From an uncultured Eubacteriales bacterium (GTDB taxonomy: Bacteria; Bacillota; Clostridia; Oscillospirales; Oscillospiraceae): a DNA stretch of 46,461 nucleotides. Positions 28,044 through 36,400 of this stretch are shown here, in pieces. The number at the start of each line of letters is the position of its first letter. The first letter of the stretch is position 1. Below the pieces are notes generated by a model. That model made no database searches. It saw only the letters and a list, made by a program, of their open reading frames with translations, and was not told the origin of the DNA. Location of the stretch: NCBI GenBank assembly GCA_900317855.1, contig ONIG01000015.1, positions 1-46,461 on the forward strand, given 5' to 3'. The position numbers and the translations under genes are program-made.

Positions 28044-30031
28044 CACACCAGCCCCGCGATCGCATACGCAACGAGCGCCACGACCCACGCGACCGAGCAC
28101 TGCAGGACCACAACGCCGACCGTCTTGAGCCGGGAATCCAACTCGCGGCGGATGGTGGCGATGGCGGCCACACACGGCGTATACAGCAGCGTGAACACGA
28201 GGAAGCTGATGGCCGAGCGCGTAGTGAGCAGCGACGAAATGGCCGCGCCGCCGAGCAGCACCTGCATCGTGCTGACGACGGATTCCTTGGCGATGAAGCC
28301 GGAGATGAGCGCCGTGGCGCAGCGCCAGTCGCCGAAGCCGAGCGGCCGGAAGACGGGCGCGATGAACTGCCCGATGAGCGCGAGCAGGCTGTTGGCGCTG
28401 TCGGCCACAACGTTCAGGCGCGTGTCAAAGCTCTGGAGGAACCAGATGATGATCGTCGCGAGGAAAATGACCGTGAACGCGCGCTGGAGAAAGTCCTTTG
28501 CCTTCTCCCAGAGCAGCAGCGCCACGCTCTTGAGCCCGGGCATGCGGTAGTTCGGCAGCTCCATGACAAACGGCACGGGCTTGCCGCGGAAGGCCGTCTT
28601 GTTCATGATGAGCGCCGCGATGATGCCGATGAGGATGCCGAGAACATACAGCCCCAGCATGACGAGCGCGCGGTAGCGCGGGAAAAACGCCGCGGTGAAG
28701 AACGCGTAGATCGAGATCTTCGCCGAGCAGCTCATATATGGCGTGAGCAGGATGGTCATCTTCCGGTCACGGTCGGACGAGACGGTGCGCGTGGCCATGA
28801 TGGCCGGCACCGAACAGCCGAAGCCGATGAGCATCGGCACGATGCTGCGGCCGGACAGGCCGATCTTACGCAGGGGCTTGTCCATGACAAAGGCGACACG
28901 GGCCATATAGCCGGTGTCCTCCAGAATGGACAGGAAGAAAAACAGCGTCACGATGATCGGCAGGAACACGAGCACACTGCCGACACCGGCGAACACGCCG
29001 TCGATGATGAGACTATGTACCACAGGGTTGATGCCGTAGGCCGTGAGCGCAGCATCCACGACGCCGGTCAGCGCGTCGATGCCGAGCTGCAGCAGGTCGG
29101 ACAGCCACTGGCCGATGACGTTGAACGTGAGATAAAACGTGAGGAACATCACGACGAGGAACGTCGGCAGGGCAGTGTATTTACCCGTGAGGATGCGGTC
29201 GATCTTTATGGAGCGCGCGTGCTCTTTGCTCTCGTGGCACTTGACCACGGAGGACGCCACGACGCCCTCAATGAACGTGTAGCGCATATCCGCAAGGGCC
29301 GCATTGCGGTCAAGTCCGGTCTCGTTTTCCATCTGCACGATGCAGTGCTCGAGCAGCTCCAGCTCGTTTTCATCGAGTTCGAGCGACGTGGCGAGGTCGT
29401 CCCCGCCTTCGATGAGCTTGGCCGCGCAGAAACGCGCCGGCACGCCGATGCGGTCGGCGTGGTCGGCAATCAGGTGCACGACCGCGTGAATGCAGCGGTG
29501 CACGGCCGAATCGTCCGAGCAGAAGTCCGTCACCTTCGGCAGCGTCCGGCTGCGCGCAACGGTCAGCGCCTGGTCTACCAGCTCGGACACGCCCTCCCCT
29601 TTCGCCGCCGAGATCGGCACGACGGGGATGCCCAGCGCCTGGCTCATCTTCTGCACGTCGATGGCGCCGCCGTTGGCGTGCACCTCGTCCATCATGTTCA
29701 GCGCCAGCACCATCGGTACGCGCAGCTCGAGCAGCTGCAGTGTCAGGTACAGGTTGCGCTCGATATTCGTGGCATCCACGATGTTGATGATGCCGTCCGG
29801 CTTCTGATGGATGATAAAATCGCGCGAGACAATCTCCTCCTGCGTATACGGACGCAGGGAGTAAATGCCCGGCAGGTCGACGACGGAGCAGCCCTTCTCG
29901 TCGCGCATCTCGCCCATCTTCTGATCGACGGTCACGCCCGGGAAGTTGCCCACGTGCTGGTTGGACCCGGTGAGGGCGTTGAACAGCGTCGTCTTGCCGC
30001 AGTTCTGGTTGCCGACAAGCGCAAAGATCAT
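28043..30031 (-). CDS. feoB: Ferrous iron transport protein B
   Basis: This 662-residue Fe2+ importer has an N-terminal G-protein domain (GNQNCGKTT 7-15, DLPG 52-55, NMMD 112-115), a helical guanine-dissociation-inhibitor domain, and two Gate motifs in the membrane core (GFGCSVPAIMATR and TLLYTPCVAAIATIRRE). Length is normal for FeoB of Clostridia. It starts inside the feoA stop (ATGA). Confidence 0.96.
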   Translation of the reverse strand: MIFALVGNQNCGKTTLFNALTGSNQHVGNFPGVTVDQKMGEMRDEKGCSVVDLPGIYSLRPYTQEEIVSRDFIIHQKPDGIINIVDATNIERNLYLTLQLLELRVPMVLALNMMDEVHANGGAIDVQKMSQALGIPVVPISAAKGEGVSELVDQALTVARSRTLPKVTDFCSDDSAVHRCIHAVVHLIADHADRIGVPARFCAAKLIEGGDDLATSLELDENELELLEHCIVQMENETGLDRNAALADMRYTFIEGVVASSVVKCHESKEHARSIKIDRILTGKYTALPTFLVVMFLTFYLTFNVIGQWLSDLLQLGIDALTGVVDAALTAYGINPVVHSLIIDGVFAGVGSVLVFLPIIVTLFFFLSILEDTGYMARVAFVMDKPLRKIGLSGRSIVPMLIGFGCSVPAIMATRTVSSDRDRKMTILLTPYMSCSAKISIYAFFTAAFFPRYRALVMLGLYVLGILIGIIAALIMNKTAFRGKPVPFVMELPNYRMPGLKSVALLLWEKAKDFLQRAFTVIFLATIIIWFLQSFDTRLNVVADSANSLLALIGQFIAPVFRPLGFGDWRCATALISGFIAKESVVSTMQVLLGGAAISSLLTTRSAISFLVFTLLYTPCVAAIATIRRELDSRLKTVGVVVLQCSVAWVVALVAYAIAGLV

Positions 30032-30258
30032 GCCGACACCCCCTCGACCTCGATCTTCTTCGCTTCCTCCACGCGCAGCGTCAGTTCATAGCCGCGCACG
30101 CGGATCTCGATGGGGTCGCCCATCGGCGCCACCTTCTGCAAGGTGACGCGGGTATGGGGGATGAGCCCCATGTCCAACAGCCGGCATCGCAGCTCGCCGT
30201 CCCCACCGACCGCCGTGATGACTGCCGAGGAACCGATCTTCAATTCATCTAATGTCAT
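30028..30258 (-). CDS. feoA: Ferrous iron transport protein A
   Basis: This ~76-residue SH3-like protein has the FeoA core (RCRLLDMGLIPHTRVTLQKVAPMGDPIEIRV split over two strands) and assists FeoB. ATG 30258 lies 8 bases after GAAAGG. The alternative ATG 30264 is only 2 bases from it. It heads the feoA-feoB-Cys-rich operon. Confidence 0.92.
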   Translation of the reverse strand: MTLDELKIGSSAVITAVGGDGELRCRLLDMGLIPHTRVTLQKVAPMGDPIEIRVRGYELTLRVEEAKKIEVEGVSA

Positions 30259-30280
30259 TGCCATTGCCTTTCTGTAAAGA

Positions 30281-30328
30281 TTCATTTCCCTAATGAAAAA
30301 GCTAGCACGGTGGACACGATTTTGTCAA
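30281..30328 (-). promoter_or_regulatory. feo promoter with overlapping palindrome (candidate metalloregulator operator)
   Basis: On the minus strand, a perfect TTGACA (30328-30323) is followed after 18 bases by TAGCTT (30304-30299). The perfect inverted repeat TTCATT-TCCCT-AATGAA (30281-30297) covers the expected start site. Its position suggests an iron-responsive repressor site of Fur or DtxR type, but it does not clearly match either consensus. Confidence 0.5.
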
Positions 30329-30370
30329 GAGCGTGACAGGAATTTCCGAACTTTTTGCCGAAAGGCAGCA

Positions 30371-30407
30371 AAAAAACATCCCGGAGCGGCAAAGCCGCTC
30401 CGGGATG
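30371..30407 (-). terminator. Terminator of the giant surface protein gene
   Basis: Read on the minus strand, a 14-bp perfect stem (CATCCCGGAGCGGC with GCCGCTCCGGGATG, 30394-30407 with 30377-30390) and a 3-base loop are followed by seven T. It lies about 40 bases past the stop at 30449. Confidence 0.92.
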
Positions 30408-30448
30408 CCCGGTCATGGATCACAGATCCGGATGATGTATGTGTGTGC

Positions 30449-33400
30449 TCACGAGGCTTCGGCCGCGGCCGGCGTCTCGGACGGCGCGGGCGTTTGCTCG
30501 GCCGCCGGCGCTTCGGCCAGTGCGGAATCCTCCGCAGCCGCCGGGGCCTCCGTCAGCTCCGGAGTCTCCGCAGGCTGCTGCGCCTGCTGGACCGGAGTCT
30601 CCCCGGACGACGGAGTTTCGCCGGACGACGGGGTCTCCCCGGTCGTCGGCGCCTCAGGCGCCGCCTTGACGACGTTCAGGACATACTGCATCATGATCAT
30701 CGCAAACTGCGCACGTGTGGTCACACCCTGCGGGTCGAGGAGCGTCCGGCCGTTGATAACGGCGCCGGAGATCAGGCCCTCGGCCACCGCCCAGGTCATG
30801 GGCGCACGCGCGAAGGCGGACACGCTGCCCGCATCCGCAAACGACGACAGGTCGCCGTAGACATCCACGTCGCAGCCCTTGAAGCGGGCGTACTCATAGA
30901 GGATCGTCGCCGCCTGCTCGCGGGTCGCCGTGCCGTTGGGATCGAACCGGCCGTTGCCGATGCCGGCCACGATGTTGTTGCTCGCCGCCCAGAGGACCGC
31001 CTTGGTATACCAGGCGTCGCTGCTCACGTCGGTGAAGGGGTTTTCCGCCTCCACTGCGGGCTCACCCTCGAGACAATAGAGGATCTCGACGATCATGGCA
31101 CGGGTGAGCTCCGTGTTGGGCTCGAAGGTCGTGTCGGACGTGCCGGCAAAGAGCTTGTGCGCCACGACGAAGTCAATGCCGTTGTGCGCCCAGTTGGCCG
31201 TGGACGGCATATCGGTGAACTTGTGGCCCGGGCAGGCCTCGCCGCCGGGGCACGGGACGGCCGTCGGATCCTCTGCGCCGCAGACGGTGCAGACACCGTC
31301 AACATAGTGATGCGCAGCAGGGATGACCTTCTGTGCCGTCAGCGTCGCTCCGCAGACGGCGCACTTGCTGCCTTCGGTCAGGCCGGAGGCCGTGCAGGTC
31401 GCCGCCACGGCCGGGATCGTCTCGGGCGTGTGGGGCTTGGCCGGGATGGCCTCGGTCATCGTCTCACCGACATCGTTGGTGTAAACGCGCGTGCCGGAGG
31501 CCGCACAGGTCGGCTCCTTGGTCACGACGCCCGCATCCCACGTATGGTCATACACGGCGCTCATCTGCGCGATGCGCGCGGTGAGCCAGTCGTTCATGTC
31601 GGCCACGGTATCGGCATACGTCGTGCCGGCCGGCCAGAAGTGGCTGCTCTGGTTCGGATTGCCGACGCGGATGAGCGGCCACTGCCGGTAGTTCATGGCG
31701 GCGCTGGCCGAGAGACGCGCGGCGCCGGTCATGACCTTGCCGTCATCCCCCACAAGCTGCTGCGCCTGCGCGAGGAACGTATCGTGATAGTAATTGCTGA
31801 CGGCCGCGCGGAAGCCGGGGATCTTCAGGAGCGCGGACACGAGGTAGCGGCCACTGATAAAGTCGTTGTCCGGGCCGATATAGCCGTTCCAGCCGCTGCC
31901 GCAGGTAGACTCCATATCCCAGACGGGGCCGGCGTACATGATGCCGTCCACGTCTTTATAGAAGAAGAACGAGGAATAGAACGCGTCGGAGTTGCCGGAG
32001 AGGCTCTGCATCAGGTAAGCCTGGACCAGAGAGGGCAGATCGCAGTACTCATAGTAGTACTTGCCGGTCTGCGCATTGTAACCGGTGTAGTTGCCATCGG
32101 CATCCTGCGCATAGACGGCGTCCTCAAACTCCTGATAGTACTCGCTGATGTAGGCCATGGCGTCCTTGCCGCACCACTCGGGGCTCTTGACGTTCATCGC
32201 CGAGCCCTTGCCGGTGATGAAGCCGCTGGCCTCGTCATACTTCGGCTCGGGCGTGCCGCTGAGCTGCGTGCCGTTGAGCTCGAGCAGGTAGCCGCCGGTG
32301 ATGTTGGCGGGTTCGGTCAGACCGGTCGTATACCGGTAGGTCTGGCCGTACCGGTTCTCGGCCGTGGCAGTGGTCATGTTGCTGCCATAGCCCGCATTGA
32401 CGTCTGCGTAGGCGTCCTCCATGTCGGTGATGTCCACGCCGGTCTTGTTGACGGCGTTCTTCTCACTGACGAGATAGGTACCGCGGTAGACGCCGTCATA
32501 GTACAGATCCACCCAGTCGGAGGCCGCCGTGTACGGCATGCCCAGCGACGCGGCAAGATCCTTAAAGAGCTTGTCGTGAAGGAGCGTTGCGTCGTTATAG
32601 CCGGCCAGCAGCGTCCAGGTCTTGACCTTTTCGCCGCAGGCGACGAGGTCGCTCTTCTTGTCAAGCTTGATCTGATAGGACTTCTTCTCGGCGACGGTGA
32701 AGGTGGTGTTGCCGCGCGCCTTGAGCTGCGTGAGCGCGCCGTCATAGACGGCTTTGCCGTCCTTGTCGACAAGCAGCATCTGCGCCGTTGCAATATTGGA
32801 CTTGCTGGCATCGACAAAGTCTCTGCCCTGCGCGGACGGATCGTCGCTCGTGATGTAGAGCGCGTTGAGATTTTCGGACTGCGCCACGCACACGGTGCCG
32901 GCCGCCTTGCCGTTGATGAGAACGGTGAGGGTATAGAGGCCGTCATCTGCATCGGCAAGCTTTGTGACATTCACGGTCTTGCCGAGCTTTTCGGTGCCCC
33001 TGCTACCCTGCAGCTCTACGGTCGGATTCGTGCAGTTTTGCGTATCCACCGACAGGGCGAGCTTGTTCAGGTCCGCGCTTGCGGGCAGGAACAGGTACTG
33101 CGAACCGTCCGCGCTCAGGCCGGTAACGGTCCGGCCGTCCACCCGGGCGCTGACCGTGCCGAGCAGTTCGGACGGCGCAAACTCACCGTCGGGCAGCGTC
33201 GTCACCTTGACCTCATTGGAGTAGTACGGCGAGGAATACCACTTGCCGTCCACCTTCGTGCAGCCAAACAGGCGGAAGGTGTACTCCGTTGCGGGCGCAA
33301 GCCCGGTAGCCGTGCAGGTGGGCTTTGTCGTCATGGGCAGGACAGTCCAGTTGCTGCCGCCGTCGGTACTCATCTCGACGCGATAGTTCTCCGCACCGGC

Positions 33401-36400
33401 AGCCGCCGTCCATTCGAGGCGGACCTGCTTTTGTCCGACCTCGGCCGCTGTGACGTCCGTGACGCCGGCAGGCAGGATCTTGAACTGGGCAGACACGGTG
33501 CCGTAGAAATCGCGCATGCCGTTGATCGTGACCGTACCGAGGCCGACCTGCGTATTGTTCGTGTAGTAGACATAGCCGTCGACGTTCACGTCGCTGGTCT
33601 TGACCGTCAGCTTCTGGCCCTGATAGGTGGCCGTGACGGAGCAGGTAGCGTTCTTGCCGTTATAGACGGCGTAGCCGGTCTTGATCTCCGCGTCGGCAAT
33701 GTTCTTGCCCTTCGTGCCGCACTTGGTGCAGACGTGGTTCTCGTCCCAGTCGTGGCCCTCATACCAGAGCGCCGCGCCGCGGTATGTCGCGCCGCAGGTC
33801 TTGCAGGTGGTGAGATAATAGCCGCTCGTGGTGCAGGTGCGGGTGTCGACCGTTTCGGTCTCGTGGGCGATGCCGTCGTCGCCGAAGTGGTACATCTTGT
33901 CGCCGAGCTGCTGCCAGCCGGTAGCGTACTCGCCGGCAAGGAAGTACATCTGCTTGTCGGTGCCCTCAACGGTCATCCAGCCGGTGTACTGCGCTGCCTT
34001 GACGTCGATCAGCTTGCCGCAGACCGCGCACACGGACTTGCCGTCGCGATAGGTCGTCAGCTCATGGCCACGCGAGCAGCGGGACTGCAGCACTGCGGAA
34101 TCGACCAGGCGGCCGCCGGCGCTGTCGTAGGCCGAGATGGTCATGGTCTTGTCATTGGCCGTGACGTAGAGGATCAGGCCCTCGTAGTCCTGCTCGCAGT
34201 AGGCGTAGTCAAAGTCGGAGCTGATGGCGTAGTTCTTGTCGCGAGACTTCTCGCCCAGGTCGCCGCAGGTGAAGTAGGTCACGCCGTTTTCGGTGACGGC
34301 CGCGCCGTCCCTGGCCATGATGCGCGAGTAGGAGTGGTCATGGCCGGAGAAGACCACATCGATGCCGGCGGCCTCGGCCGCAGGCGGGACCAGCTCATGG
34401 AACCGCTCACTGCCGCCGTTGGCATTCGTATAGTACGGCGGCTGGTGGATGGACAGCACCTTCCACATGCAGTGGCTCTGCGCGGCGTCCTGCTTGAGCC
34501 ATTCGCAGGCCGCGGCAAGATCCGCACTGTTGTTGATGACGGCGACATAGACATCGCCGTACTCGACGGAGTAGTAGTTTCTGTTCGGGAACTGGAGGAT
34601 GGTGCTGGCGATGTTCCCGCTGAAGTCGCCATAGTACTCGTGGTTGCCGAGCGTATGGATGAAGTCCACGCTCGGGAACACCTTGTTGAATTCATCCTGC
34701 ATCTCGGCCCACATGGCGTAGTTGGAGCCGTTGTCGACATAGTCGCCGGTCTGGAGACCGAAGTCGACGGACTTGCCGTCCATGAGTGCGCCGAGCTTTT
34801 CGAGCACCGCGATGCTCTCGGTGTCGGCCTCGCGGTCGCCGGACATCTGCGTGTCGCCCATGACGACAAAGGACGTGGTGTCCTGCGCGGCGGCACTCGT
34901 GCGGAAGGCGTGGGTCTCCGACCAGGTGCTGCCGTCGCCAACCTGGAACTCATAGTCCGTGCCGGCCGTCAGGCCCGTGAGCTGTGCGGTGTTGATATAC
35001 GCCGCATCCTTGGAGGTGGAGAAGCCGGTGAGCGTGCCGGTGCCGTCGGCTGTCTGCCAGGCATCCGTGTCCTTGACGCGGTACTGCACGACCGCCTTTC
35101 CGCCCGTGGCGAGGCCGGACAGCCAGCTGATATTCTGACTCGTGCTGCTGCTCTCGGACGCGTTGAGATTGACACCGGTATACTCCGCACCGGCAGCGTC
35201 CGCCAGAACGGTGACCTTCGTCGCCTCGGCAACGCCCTTCGGTCCGGTTGCTGTGAGCTTGCAGACCGTTCCGGCTGCCAGTTCCTTCATAGCGAAGGTC
35301 TCGAGCAGGCCGTTGGCATCGGTCTTGCCGATCTCCGCGCCGTCGAGCGACACGGTCACGCCGGCAGCGGGACTGCCGTCCTTTTCATAGACCGCGATCA
35401 CGCTGGACATGCCGACCGCCTGCGGGCCGGGCTGAATGCTGTAGTACGCCGACAGCGGCAGACGCACCGCCGCCTGGGCCGCCGTGTAGGTCTTGCTGTT
35501 CGCTGCGGTGAGCGCAATGTTGGACACCGTGTACGTAAGCTGGTTGACCGTTGTGTCCAGACCGGCGTCAATCTTGAAGGTCAGCGCGGCCAGCTCACCC
35601 TCGACCGGGGTCGCCGCCTCGAGGTGCAGCTTCAGCATGGCTTTCTTAAAGCCGGTCTTGGTGTACGTCAGTTTGCCGGTCACACCGTTGGCAAACTTCA
35701 CCGTCGGCTCACCGATGTCATCGTTGAGGTTGAGCATCGTGATGTCCGCAGACTGGATCTTGCCGTCCGCCGTGACCGTCAGCGTATAGTCGCTGCCGAG
35801 CGGGACAAAGTTCGAGCCGCTGACGCTGACCGTGGCCGTGTCCTGCATATCGCCGGCAACGACAAAGGCCGTGGTCTTTTCGATCGTGTTGCCGAACTTG
35901 TCAGACACGGAGACCGTCATGGTGTGCTTGCCGTTCTGGAGATTCAGACGGACGGTCGCATTTGCGTCGGAACAGTCCGCTGACGTGATCGGCTCGCCGT
36001 CAATCTTGACCGCCGTCGCCTGTGCATTGATGCCGGAGCGGTTCTGACCGTCCACATCATGGTACTTTGCGACTGCTTCGATCGCGTTGGCGTTGATGAT
36101 GGTGGCGCCGTCGCTCGTGAGCGTCTGGCCGTTGATCGTCATCTCGTCGATGATCGGATTATCCAGGTCGTCGAGGTTCGTGCCGTAGACCACGCGGTAA
36201 TTATCGAAGTACAAAGAGCCGTTTTTGCGGCCCTTGAACTCGGCGTCGCCGCCGGGCTGATAGGATAGCCAAAACAGGCCCTGACCGGGGATGATGCTGA
36301 TGGGATGCTCCGGATTCTGATAGGTGGCAAAGAATTCACTGACATCCGCATAGCAATACTGCCAGCCGGACCAGTTTGTCATGTTGGTGAGATTCCCTTC

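Noticed and set aside
30293..35983. Very long open frame on the plus strand opposite the giant surface protein gene
   Set aside because: It is the antisense of a gene with clear domains. Strong G/C third-position bias leaves few stops on the other strand. Its translation is Arg/Val/Gly-rich low-complexity sequence without motifs, and it has no ribosome site.
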